Part shown: positions 8,519 through 15,933 of the stretch, one piece after another
How the letters are laid out: every line of letters begins with the position of its first letter
How positions within the stretch are numbered: position 1 is the stretch's first letter
NCBI GenBank assembly: GCA_003138355.1
Contig: PLFX01000024.1
Span: forward strand, 119,031-162,370
Direction of reading: 5' to 3'
Origin: Solirubrobacterales bacterium
GTDB taxonomy: Bacteria > Actinomycetota > Thermoleophilia > Solirubrobacterales > Solirubrobacteraceae
DNA length: 43,340 bases
Made by a program: the position numbers and the translations under genes
Notes under the pieces: generated by a model
The model's input: only the letters and a program-made list of their open reading frames with translations
Databases searched by the model: none
Told to the model about the DNA's origin: nothing

Positions 8519-10084
8519 ATGGAGAGCGCAGCCGTTCCTGTCCACGCAGACGAACCGAAGCGTTCGAGCGCTCCTGGCCAGAAGGGCCTCAAGGCGAATG
8601 CGATCGGCTACGCCTCGAACGTCGTGATCGCCGTCGCCTCGACGGCTCCCGCCTACAGCCTCGCGGCGACGCTCGGCTTCATCGTGTTGGTCGGCGGGAT
8701 GGGCGTGCACGCCCCCGCGATCATGATCGTCTCGTTCCTGCCGATCGTGTTCGTCTCACTCGGCTACCGCTGGTTCAACCTCCACGACCCGGACGCCGGC
8801 ACGACCTTCGCGTGGTTGACGCGCGCCATGGGGCCGCAGCTTGGCTGGGTCAACGGCTGGGCGATCTTCCTCGCCGACGTCGTCGTGATGGCCTCGCTGT
8901 CGGTGATCGCCGGGCTGTATACGTTCAGGCTGGTCGGCTGGTCTGCCGCCTATCACTCGACCACAGCGATCCTGATCGCGGCAGTCATCTGGATCGCCGT
9001 GATGACCTGGATCTGCTGGCGCGGCATCGAGCTGTCGGCGCGAATCCAGCAGTTCCTGCTGACGTTCGAGGTCGTCATCCTCGCGATCTTCGCGATCACC
9101 GCGCTCGTCGACATCTACACGGGGCACGTGCTCAAGGGCGCGGGCGTAAAACCGCTGCACCCGGAGCTGTCTTGGTTCAATCCGTTCGCGCTCAGCTCCG
9201 GCGCTCTGGCCACCGGCGTCCTACTGGGCATCTTCATCTACTGGGGCTGGGACTCCGGCGTCGCCGTCAACGAAGAGTCCGAGAACTCCGCCGAAGGCCC
9301 CGGCCGCGCGGCCGTCCTCTCGACGTTGCTGCTGCTGCTGATCTACGTGCTGGTCACGACCGGCGCCCAGTCGGTCGCCGGAACAGGATTCCTCGGGACC
9401 AACTCGGCCGACGTCCTCAGCCCGCTCGGCACCGTGGTCTTCGGCAACGGAGTCCTGCAGAAACTGCTGCTCTTCTCGGTCCTGACGTCGGCTTCGGCGT
9501 CCACGCAGACAACGATCCTGCCGACCGCGCGGACGACGATCTCGATGGCCGCGTGGGGGGCGATCCCGAAGATCTTCGGGCGCACGCACGTCAAGTTCCA
9601 GACGCCCGACGTCTCGACCCTCGCGATGGGAGCCGTTTCGATCATCTGGACGGTCTTCGTCGTGCTGATCGATCCCGGCAAGGCGGGGAATCCAGGCAAC
9701 GTGCTGCTGGACTCGATCACCGCGGTCGGCTTCGCGATCTGCTTCTACTACGGCTTCACCGGCTTCGCCTGCGCCGTCTACTACCGCCGCGAGCTGTTCG
9801 TCAACGCGAAGCGCTTCTTCCTCGTCGGCGTCCTGCCGATGCTCGGCGGGCTGCTGATGTTCGCCGTGTTCGCGAAGGCCTATCTGTACTACGACGTAAC
9901 GAAGAACAACTACTCGCCGCCGTTCGACGGCTTCCAGGTTCCGATCGTCATCGGGATCGGCGGCCTGCTGCTGGGCATCATGCTCATGCTCGTCGCGTGG
10001 CCGTTCCAGAAGGAGTACTTCAAGCTGCGCCCTGAGACTGCGGACCCGGCAGTTCTCGAAGCGCATTTCGCCTGCTCGAAGTGA
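8519..10084 (+). CDS. APC-superfamily amino acid/polyamine permease
   Basis: A 521-aa inner-membrane transporter with about 12 hydrophobic segments. The N-terminal region GLKANAIGYASNVVIAVASTAPAYSLAATLG is the conserved first-helix region of the APC family, and WGWDSGVAVNEESENS is the family's helix-6 region. It would import an amino acid or polyamine by cation symport. I chose ATG at 8519 because it sits 6 bases after GAGGAGGT; a GTG codon lies directly before it. It is divergent from the class III aminotransferase operon, which suggests that it brings in that operon's substrate. The specificity cannot be read from sequence. Confidence 0.88.
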   Translation: MESAAVPVHADEPKRSSAPGQKGLKANAIGYASNVVIAVASTAPAYSLAATLGFIVLVGGMGVHAPAIMIVSFLPIVFVSLGYRWFNLHDPDAGTTFAWLTRAMGPQLGWVNGWAIFLADVVVMASLSVIAGLYTFRLVGWSAAYHSTTAILIAAVIWIAVMTWICWRGIELSARIQQFLLTFEVVILAIFAITALVDIYTGHVLKGAGVKPLHPELSWFNPFALSSGALATGVLLGIFIYWGWDSGVAVNEESENSAEGPGRAAVLSTLLLLLIYVLVTTGAQSVAGTGFLGTNSADVLSPLGTVVFGNGVLQKLLLFSVLTSASASTQTTILPTARTTISMAAWGAIPKIFGRTHVKFQTPDVSTLAMGAVSIIWTVFVVLIDPGKAGNPGNVLLDSITAVGFAICFYYGFTGFACAVYYRRELFVNAKRFFLVGVLPMLGGLLMFAVFAKAYLYYDVTKNNYSPPFDGFQVPIVIGIGGLLLGIMLMLVAWPFQKEYFKLRPETADPAVLEAHFACSK

Positions 10085-10539
10085 GCGAAGCCGAGATCGT
10101 CCGCGTTCGTGCGGAGCACGTGGAGCAGCTCCTGCCGCTGATGCAGACCTACTGCGCGTTCTATCAGGCGTCGCCGAGCGACGCTGCGCTCCGTGGGCTC
10201 GCGGAGGCGCTGCTAGCCGATCCGGAGCGCGCCGGAATCCAGCTGCTGGCTCGGGATCAGGACGGCACGGCGCTCGGGTTCGCGACGATCTTCTGGACGT
10301 TCTCGACGCTGAGCGCCGCGCCGATCGGGTTGATGAACGACCTCTACGTCGCTCCCGTTGCGCGCGGGATGGGCATCGGACGGGCACTGATCGACGCCTG
10401 TGCCGCCGAGTGCGCGCGACGCGGCGTGAGCGGGCTCGAGTGGTACACGGCTCCGAGCAACGCGCAGGCCCAATCCGTGTACGACGGCACTGGCGCGACC
10501 CGCTCGGAGTGGGTGAACTACTACCTGCCGGTCTCCTAG
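10081..10539 (+). CDS. GNAT family N-acetyltransferase
   Basis: A 152-aa acetyl-CoA-dependent acyltransferase. Motif A with the pyrophosphate loop ARGMGIGRALID lies at about residues 94-104 after the strand LMNDLYVAP. A C-terminal WYTAPSNAQAQSVYDGTGA is typical motif B. The GTG start overlaps the permease stop (GTGA), so translation is coupled. Many such enzymes acetylate small amines or polyamines, which would suit the neighbouring amine operon, but the acceptor is unknown. The 3' end overlaps the convergent greA gene by four bases. Confidence 0.85.
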   Translation: MSEAEIVRVRAEHVEQLLPLMQTYCAFYQASPSDAALRGLAEALLADPERAGIQLLARDQDGTALGFATIFWTFSTLSAAPIGLMNDLYVAPVARGMGIGRALIDACAAECARRGVSGLEWYTAPSNAQAQSVYDGTGATRSEWVNYYLPVS

Positions 10540-11009
10540 CGCTCGAGCGAGAGGATCGTGAACTCGCGCGTGCTGCGCGGAAGCTCGACCGCCGCGACGT
10601 CGCCCGGCCGGAGGCCGAGCAGCGCCCTTGCGACCGGTGACTCAATCGAGATCTTGCCTGTGCTCGGCGCGGCGGCCTGCGAGCTCACGAGCTCGAAGCG
10701 ATGCTCGTGGCCCTGCTCGTCGCGCACGAGCACGATGGAGCCGAACGCGACCGCGTCGCCGGCGGCAGCCCCGTCGATCTCGACGACCTGCGCCCGCGCG
10801 AGGCGGCTACGAAGCGTTGCGATGCGAGTCTCGAGATGGGCCTGCTCGTTCTTCGCGTCGTGGTACTCGCTGTTCTCCTTGAGATCGCCCCACTCGCGGG
10901 CGGTCTTGATCAGCTTTGCGATCTCGCGGCGACCCGCGCCCTCGAGCTGAGCAAGCTCCAGTCGCAAGTCCTCGAGATCCGCAGCCGTCATCAGCGTCGA
11001 ATCGTCCAT
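10536..11009 (-). CDS. greA: Transcription elongation factor GreA
   Basis: Binds in the RNA polymerase secondary channel and stimulates cleavage of backtracked RNA. The protein is 157 aa and has an N-terminal coiled-coil hairpin (about residues 8-78) with the conserved tip AREWGDLKENSEYHDAK. The C-terminal FKBP-like domain ends with IESPVARALLGLRPGDVAAVELP. The start at 11009 and an inner ATG at 10991 are both plausible, and neither has a strong ribosome site. Confidence 0.9.
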   Translation of the reverse strand: MDDSTLMTAADLEDLRLELAQLEGAGRREIAKLIKTAREWGDLKENSEYHDAKNEQAHLETRIATLRSRLARAQVVEIDGAAAGDAVAFGSIVLVRDEQGHEHRFELVSSQAAAPSTGKISIESPVARALLGLRPGDVAAVELPRSTREFTILSLER

Positions 11010-11023
11010 CCGTGCAGAGTAAC

Positions 11024-11042
11024 GGGGCGAGCAGCTCGCCCC
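11024..11042 (-). terminator. Hairpin between the NlpC/P60 gene and greA
   Basis: GGGGCGAG and CTCGCCCC form a perfect 8-bp stem around a 3-base loop. It sits 26 bases beyond the NlpC/P60 stop in the direction of transcription and 15 bases before greA. No clear U-run follows, so it may be a weak or factor-dependent terminator, or a leader structure of greA. Confidence 0.4.
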
Positions 11043-11067
11043 GGCGGGTCGACCTGGCGGGTCCCCG

Positions 11068-11937
11068 CTAGAGACCGATCGGGTGCCGCTTCACGTAGCC
11101 CGCGTTTACGGGGCGCAGCGGCCGCCAGTGCGAGCCTTCGAGGTCCGTTGGGTCGTTTGCCGGGCTCGTGTCGAGCCGCAGCCCCGCTACGTCGAGGTAC
11201 ACGTGCCCAGGGTTCGTCAGGAGCGTCATCCATTGACCCTGGCCGGCCTGACCCCAGTGCATGAACTGGCTGGAGTCAAGCGGCGAGGTCAACAGCCCGC
11301 CGCCATGGAGCGCGAACGACACGAGCCCCGAACAGTCATAACCGCGAGCCTTGAAGTTCTTGTGGCCGCCGCCATAGATGTACGGACGGCCGATGATCTG
11401 ATTGGCGCTCCAGATGATCTGCTGGACGATCGCGGGGGCACCCTCCGGCGCCGCGGCGATGCCAAGGCCATTGACCTGCACTTCTTCGGCCGTGTTGCCG
11501 GGCACCTCGAGGTCGGGCAGCGGTGTCAGCTCGTCGCTCGAGGCAGCAGTCGCCGTGGTGCCACCGGCGACAGCCGCCGGCGCCTGGGTTGTTGGCGCGG
11601 GCGGTGCATAGGGAACGAGCCCGGTGGGCGTGAGCTCAAAGACCGGGCCGGCGTAGACGGCGCTCGGATCCGCGCCCTTCGGCAGCAAGATCGGCGCCAG
11701 GTTTGACGTCGGCAGAAGGCCGGTCGTGCCGGTCGTGCCGGTTGTGCCCGATGTCCCTGTGGAACCGGTCGCGTCAGTGGTGCCGCTGGAGCCGGTGACA
11801 CCGGTGCCGCCGCTTGTCCCCAGGGGCGCCTGAGCACCTCCACCCGAGACGTCGCTGCCGCGCGCATCGGCGGACGCCGCCGCGGCTCCGAACAAGATGA
11901 CCGTCGCCGCAATCGTGCCGATGTGACGTAGCCGCAA
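11068..11937 (-). CDS. Secreted NlpC/P60 cell-wall hydrolase
   Basis: A 289-aa exported cysteine peptidase expected to cut peptidoglycan stem peptides. Residues 1-26 form a signal peptide ending around ASADA. A Gly/Ser/Thr-rich linker (about 32-74, with repeated TGT/TGS units) is followed by a Pro/Ala-rich spacer and a C-terminal NlpC/P60-like domain. The catalytic Cys is in GYDCSGLVSFAL and the His in NPGHVYLDV, with the substrate-binding stretch PYIYGGGH just upstream. The start is a TTG, 6 bases after GAGAGG, and that ribosome site forms the 3' end of the riboswitch upstream. c-di-AMP riboswitches often precede cell-wall hydrolase genes in Actinobacteria, which supports the call. Confidence 0.86.
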   Translation of the reverse strand: MRLRHIGTIAATVILFGAAAASADARGSDVSGGGAQAPLGTSGGTGVTGSSGTTDATGSTGTSGTTGTTGTTGLLPTSNLAPILLPKGADPSAVYAGPVFELTPTGLVPYAPPAPTTQAPAAVAGGTTATAASSDELTPLPDLEVPGNTAEEVQVNGLGIAAAPEGAPAIVQQIIWSANQIIGRPYIYGGGHKNFKARGYDCSGLVSFALHGGGLLTSPLDSSQFMHWGQAGQGQWMTLLTNPGHVYLDVAGLRLDTSPANDPTDLEGSHWRPLRPVNAGYVKRHPIGL

Positions 11938-11942
11938 CAGCT

Positions 11943-12080
11943 ACCTCTCTCTTGGGCCTGCGGGGTTAGCTGACGGGCTAGCGCTGAAAGAGCAGCGCTT
12001 CCCACAGCTTCCCTGTGGGATTCGCCCCAACAACTCGGGTTCCCCGTTCCCGAGCCCCTCAGCTCGAGATTCGGCGTTTT
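11943..12080 (-). promoter_or_regulatory. Cyclic-di-AMP riboswitch (ydaO/yuaA type)
   Basis: Read on the minus strand, the leader shows the family landmarks in order. A CTCGGG...CCCGAG stem contains GGGGAACC, followed by GGGGCGAATCC. Next come an 8-bp hairpin (12000-12020) and a 7-bp hairpin AGCGCTG/CAGCGCT (11980-11999). The hallmark block GCCCGTCAGCTAACC...GCAGGC lies at 11956-11978, and the 3' AAGAGAGAGG ends at the ribosome site. The family is Rfam RF00379. The GAGAGG used as ribosome site for the TTG-started NlpC/P60 gene is part of the aptamer's 3' strand. Ligand binding could therefore act on translation as well as on termination. The outer boundaries are approximate. Confidence 0.85.
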
Positions 12081-12101
12081 GTTGCGCGGCACCCTATCAC
12101 G

Positions 12102-12119
12102 CTGCATGGATCCATGCAG
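12102..12119. promoter_or_regulatory. 18-bp perfect palindrome upstream of the riboswitch
   Basis: CTGCATGGA followed directly by TCCATGCAG is a perfect inverted repeat without a spacer. On the minus strand a -10-like TAGGGT (12091-12096) lies just downstream. The palindrome would then cover the -35 region and part of the spacer of the riboswitch/NlpC promoter. This is the position of a repressor or activator site. No regulator gene lies adjacent. Confidence 0.5.
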
Positions 12120-12164
12120 GCCGGAGAGAAGTCCTGCAGCCCACCGCGACTAGGATGCCACAGC

Positions 12165-12287
12165 ATGTGCACGGAGCCCGCATCGCGTCCCCCAGTGGCC
12201 GCGATTGCAGGCGCGGCGGTGAGCCACGCGGACCTCGAGCTGACGGCCATGGTCCTCGCGGTGCAGTTCATCGAACGCCACAGATGA
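12165..12287 (+). pseudogene. Remnant of a dienelactone hydrolase family gene
   Basis: A 40-codon frame begins MCTEPASRPPVAAIAGAAVS and continues HADLELTA. I recognise this as the N-terminal pattern of dienelactone-hydrolase-family proteins (usually about 230-290 aa). After ELTA the frame jumps to VLAVQFIERHR and a stop. That resembles the family's C-terminal helix, so the centre may have been deleted while the frame was kept. An AGGA lies 10 bases before the ATG. The catalytic Cys, Asp and His region is absent, so no enzyme activity is expected. The region from 12288 to 12429 shows nothing beyond the ribosome site of the next gene. Confidence 0.55.
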
Positions 12288-12429
12288 GACTGCGCATCGC
12301 CTCCGCGATGCTCGCGAACGGAATTATCGAGCCGGCGAGCGTTTCCCAGCATCTTCCAAGGGAGAGCTGAGGCGAGGCGCAGCCGGCGGGCCGAGGATCA
12401 AGCCAGCATTCACACGGAACGGAGACTTG

Positions 12430-14487
12430 ATGAGCTCGATCGACATCGCCAGGACGTGGCGCCTGCGCGTCGGTGAGCGGGCAGGAGAGGCGCGCTGGGT
12501 GCGTCCCGCGCTGTTCGTGCTGCTGGCAGCGACCGCCGTCGCCTACACCTGGAACCTGAGCGCCTCCGGCTACGCCAACAGCTTCTATGCGGCCGCCGTG
12601 CAGGCGGGCACCGAGAGCTGGAAGGCCCTCTTCTTCGGTTCGCTCGATTCCTCGAGCTTCATCACGGTCGACAAGCCGCCTGCGTCGCTGTGGGTAATGG
12701 CCATCTCGGGCAGGATCTTCGGCTTCAGCAGCTGGAGCATGCTCGTGCCCCAGGCGCTCGAAGGCGTCGCCGCAGTGGCGCTCCTCTACGCCGCCGTGAA
12801 GCGGTCGTTTGGCGCGGGAGCCGGTCTCGCAGCGGGTGCGCTGCTCGCGATGACGCCGGTCGCCGCGCTGATGTTCCGCTTCAACAACCCCGACGCGCTG
12901 CTCGTCATGCTGCTCGTTGCCGCCGCCTACTGCCTGATGCGCGCGATCGAGCAGGCCGGGACGCGCTGGATCCTCGCGACCGGCGCGCTGGTCGGCTTCG
13001 CCTTCCTCGCGAAGATGGGCCAGGCGCTGCTGGTCGTGCCTGGGTTCGGGCTCGCCTACCTGGTGGCGGCGCCGACCGGGCTGCGCCGGCGGCTCGCCCA
13101 GCTCGCGGGCGGCCTGCTCGTGCTCGTCACGGCGTGCGGGTGGTGGGTCGCGATCGTCGCACTGCTCCCGGCCAGCTCGCGCCCGTTCATCGATGGCTCG
13201 CCGGACAACAACATCTTCAACCTGATCTTCGGCTACAACGGCTTCAGCCGGATCTTCGGCGGTGGGGGCCCGGGCGGCGGCGGCGGCGCGGGTGGCGTCG
13301 GCTTCAGCGGAGAGCCCGGCTTCCTCCGCCTCTTTGACCCGCTCATGGGCGGTCAAGCGTCCTGGCTGCTGCCAGCAGCGCTGCTTGCGCTCCCGCTCGG
13401 GTTCTGGCTTCGCCGAAACCACGGCCGGACGGATCGGCAGCGGGCGGCGCTGATCGCATGGGGCGGCTGGCTGCTCGTCACGGCGGCCGTCTTCAGCTTC
13501 TCGAGCGGCATCATCCACACCTATTACACGGTGGCGCTCGCGCCGGCGATCGCAGCGCTCGTCGCGATCGGCGCCGTGATGCTCTGGCAGGAGCGCGGCC
13601 ACCTCTGGGCGCGGCTTCTCGCCTCCAGCGCGATCGCGGGCACCGCCGGCTGGGCGTACGTCCTGCTCCAGCGGACGCCGAGCTTCGAAGCGTGGCTGAC
13701 GCCGGTGATCGTCGCCGCCGCCGCGCTCGCCTGCATCTGCCTGCTCGGCTTCGAGCGTCGCGGTAAGACGCTCTGGGTGCTCGTGGCCACGGCCGGTGCG
13801 ATCGCTTGTCTCGGCGGCCCGTTCGCCTATACGCTGCAAACGATCTGGACCGCTCACAACGGGTCACTCGCCGCGGCGGGCCCGCAGACGACGACCTCCG
13901 CGTTCGCGCCGGGGGGCGGCGGATTCGCCGGCCGGTTCGGCATCGGCGGCGTGCCGAGCCGTGGCACATCCGGAGGCTTCCCGGGCGGCGGGTTTGCCCA
14001 GCGCGGCGGCCTCGGCGGATCCGGCGGTGGCGTCGTGGGCGCGCCGAGCGGCGGTTTCCCCGGCGCGCTCGGGGGCGGCTTCAGCGGCGCCGGAGGCTTC
14101 GCGGGCCGAGGGCGTAGCGGTGCCGGTGGTCTCGTCGGCAGCGCAGTCGGCACCTCGAGCGCGCTCGTCGCAGCGCTCGAGCGCGACGCGAACCGCTATC
14201 GCTGGGTCGCCGCAACCGATGGGTCGACCAGCGCCGCGACGCTCGAGCTCGACAGCGGCGGCAAGCCGGTGATGGCGATCGGCGGCTTCAACAACAACGG
14301 CGGCCTGCTGACGCTCGCGCAGTTCGAGCGCTACGTCGAGCGGAGCGAGATCCACTACTACATCGCATCGGGTGGTGGCGGCGCCGGGTTCGGGGGGAGC
14401 GGCTCCAGCGCGATCACGAGCTGGGTCGAGAGCCACTTCAGCGCCGAGACGATCGGCGGCACGACGGTCTACGACCTCAGCCGTTGA
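12430..14487 (+). CDS. Membrane glycosyltransferase, GT39/ArnT-like, with Gly-rich segments
   Basis: A 685-aa polytopic membrane protein that probably moves a sugar from a polyprenyl-phosphate donor to an acceptor outside the membrane. The first extracytoplasmic loop has the conserved YANSFYAAAVQAGTESWKA and DSSSFITVDKPPASLWVM blocks of GT39-type enzymes, followed by FRFNNPDALLVMLLV. About ten hydrophobic segments follow. Two glycine-rich stretches are unusual. One is short (about residues 278-292) in a loop after the FGYNGFSRI block. The other is long (about residues 495-575), with repeated GGF/GGG units before a small C-terminal extracellular domain. The ATG at 12430 follows GGAG by 5 bases; a TTG lies directly before it. 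Confidence 0.86.
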   Translation: MSSIDIARTWRLRVGERAGEARWVRPALFVLLAATAVAYTWNLSASGYANSFYAAAVQAGTESWKALFFGSLDSSSFITVDKPPASLWVMAISGRIFGFSSWSMLVPQALEGVAAVALLYAAVKRSFGAGAGLAAGALLAMTPVAALMFRFNNPDALLVMLLVAAAYCLMRAIEQAGTRWILATGALVGFAFLAKMGQALLVVPGFGLAYLVAAPTGLRRRLAQLAGGLLVLVTACGWWVAIVALLPASSRPFIDGSPDNNIFNLIFGYNGFSRIFGGGGPGGGGGAGGVGFSGEPGFLRLFDPLMGGQASWLLPAALLALPLGFWLRRNHGRTDRQRAALIAWGGWLLVTAAVFSFSSGIIHTYYTVALAPAIAALVAIGAVMLWQERGHLWARLLASSAIAGTAGWAYVLLQRTPSFEAWLTPVIVAAAALACICLLGFERRGKTLWVLVATAGAIACLGGPFAYTLQTIWTAHNGSLAAAGPQTTTSAFAPGGGGFAGRFGIGGVPSRGTSGGFPGGGFAQRGGLGGSGGGVVGAPSGGFPGALGGGFSGAGGFAGRGRSGAGGLVGSAVGTSSALVAALERDANRYRWVAATDGSTSAATLELDSGGKPVMAIGGFNNNGGLLTLAQFERYVERSEIHYYIASGGGGAGFGGSGSSAITSWVESHFSAETIGGTTVYDLSR

Positions 14488-14496
14488 GACTTAGAT

Positions 14497-14535
14497 GCTG
14501 CGGCCCGTCCGACATCGACGGGCCGCAGCTTCTCT
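14497..14535 (+). terminator. Rho-independent terminator after the GT39 gene
   Basis: GCTGCGGCCCGTC (14497-14509) and its exact complement (14517-14529) form a 13-bp stem with a 7-base loop, starting 10 bases after the glycosyltransferase stop. It is followed by TTCTCTT, a short pyrimidine/U-containing tail. Confidence 0.8.
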
Positions 14536-14707
14536 TAGGAGTGAGAGCTGAGTTGGGAACCTGCGATGTCAACACGCGCGGGTCGTGACAAGGTGCGCGA
14601 GCGCTTCAAGTTCTTCATCGCGAGCCGCCATATACTCACGGCCCTTGGTTCTCGTCGGCCAGTCGCGCAGGCTCGCAACGCCCCTGACCGCAGGCGAACG
14701 GCGCGCC

Positions 14708-14977
14708 ATGAAGCTCGCTGGAGCGCTTCTCCTCGCCGCGACGATCGCGGTTGCGGTCTGGAGCCTCACCCACGACTACCACCCTGTCTCGCGCGACGGT
14801 TGCATAAATGTCGGCGTTGCAGGATCCCTCGGTGGCCAGCTCGTCCACGCGTGTGGAGCAAATGCACGGGCGCTGTGCGCGAGTGAGCGCGGGCGGCGGG
14901 ACGTGACGGCGCTGCTGATCCTGCCGGCGTGCCGCGAGGCCGGGATCGAGACCGGCGCGCGAAACGCACGCGGGTGA
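14708..14977 (+). CDS. Small exported or membrane-anchored protein with conserved cysteines
   Basis: An 89-aa protein from the ATG at 14708. A hydrophobic segment (residues 4-20) is followed by WSLTHDYHPVSRDGCINVGVAGSLGGQLVHACGANARALC and a later PACREAGI. The four Cys residues suggest two disulfides outside the cytoplasm. The order DGC-N-V...GG..HACG..A..LC looks like a small conserved actinobacterial family without known function, but I cannot confirm this. A TATACT -10-like box lies at 14631-14636. The ribosome site is weak, and an in-frame TTG at 14645 is an alternative start. Confidence 0.55.
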   Translation: MKLAGALLLAATIAVAVWSLTHDYHPVSRDGCINVGVAGSLGGQLVHACGANARALCASERGRRDVTALLILPACREAGIETGARNARG

Positions 14978-15022
14978 CGAAATGCCCCGCTGGAGCCGGA
15001 GAAGGAGCCCTACCTTGGTGGC

Positions 15023-15769
15023 GTGAGGCGGAACGCGCTGATTGCTCTCCTGACCATGACGCTGGCCCTCCAGGCCGGCGTCGCCTCAGCGGGCGCGACG
15101 CCGCTCACGAGCCCGCTACAGAACCTGCCGATCGGGACCCTTCCCGCGAGTTGCGCCGGCGCGCCGCACGGAGCGGCCTGCACCGACGCGGTCGTATCGG
15201 CGCTCGACTCAGCGCGTGCCAGCCTCGGGCTCGGACGCTATCCGCTGCCGGCGAACTTCGACTCGCTATCGGGCGCGCGCCAGATCTTCATCCTCGCGAA
15301 CCTCGATCGAATCGCGTACGGACTAACGCCGATCGAGGGCGTCGCGCCCGCGCTTGCGGCGAGCGCGCAGACCGGGGTACGGACCGACGCCGATCCGAAC
15401 CCGACCGCGACACTCAGCGCGCTTCCGCGTTACGCCTGGACCTCCGACTGGGCAGGGGGTTGGCTCAACGCGCCGTACGCCTATTACGAATGGATGTATG
15501 ACGACGGCTACGCCGGCGCCGCGACGTCCAATGTCGACTGCACGGGCCCTGCGGCGAGCGGCTGCTGGGACCACCGGCGCAACCTGCTCGCGTTCGCGCA
15601 GCCGGGGACGATCGCGATGGGCGTGGCGGTGGGGCCGGACGCCCACGGCGCGGCCGGCTACGCGATCACACTCGTCTGGACGCCGGGGCAGACCTGGAGC
15701 AACTACAGCTACACGTGGGCACAAGCCAATAGCGCTAGCGCCGGCGCTCCGCGCAGGCCCCGCCGTTAG
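15023..15769 (+). CDS. Secreted CAP/SCP-like protein
   Basis: A 248-aa protein from a GTG start. It has a signal peptide (about residues 1-24, ending near ASAGA) and an exported domain with ARQIFILANLDRIAYGLTPI and, near the C-terminus, YEWMYDDGYAG and CTGPAASGCWDHRRNLL. The WDHRRNLL element resembles the GHRxNIL signature of the CAP superfamily, and two or more Cys pairs are present. The early part ARASLGLGRYPLPANFDSLS is also seen in actinobacterial CAP-like proteins. The molecular role is not known. A hairpin follows the stop codon. Confidence 0.6.
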   Translation: MRRNALIALLTMTLALQAGVASAGATPLTSPLQNLPIGTLPASCAGAPHGAACTDAVVSALDSARASLGLGRYPLPANFDSLSGARQIFILANLDRIAYGLTPIEGVAPALAASAQTGVRTDADPNPTATLSALPRYAWTSDWAGGWLNAPYAYYEWMYDDGYAGAATSNVDCTGPAASGCWDHRRNLLAFAQPGTIAMGVAVGPDAHGAAGYAITLVWTPGQTWSNYSYTWAQANSASAGAPRRPRR

Positions 15770-15780
15770 CACGCGCGCCA

Positions 15781-15798
15781 CCGGAGCATCCGCTCCGG
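15781..15798 (+). terminator. Hairpin after the CAP-like gene
   Basis: CCGGAGC and GCTCCGG pair as a 7-bp stem around ATCC, 11 bases after the stop. Flanking CGCC/GGCG-like bases can extend it with a mismatch. There is no U-run. The remaining bases up to 15933 show no gene; a CATAAACT around 15814 may be a -10 box. Confidence 0.45.
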
Positions 15799-15933
15799 GG
15801 CGAGCGCTGCGCATAAACTGCGCGTGTGGCGTCGCAAGCTTTGGTGACGCGGCAGTTCGGGATCGCGCTCGACCTCGGGCGATCGAGCTCGAACGCGACG
15901 CGCAACTCGCGGGCGGCGGCGTGAACTGAGGGC

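Noticed and set aside
9221-10645. Long minus-strand open frame (474 codons) opposite the permease and acetyltransferase
   Set aside because: Low-complexity Arg/Asp/Glu-rich translation typical of an antisense shadow in GC-rich DNA; the plus-strand genes have clear families.
11720-11775. Short tandem repeats considered as a CRISPR-like array or origin repeats
   Set aside because: They lie inside a coding frame, are 9 bases long without unique spacers, and encode a Thr/Gly linker.
12268-13857. Minus-strand open frame of 529 codons opposite the glycosyltransferase
   Set aside because: Composition is a shadow of codon bias, without domains; the GT39 gene explains the region.
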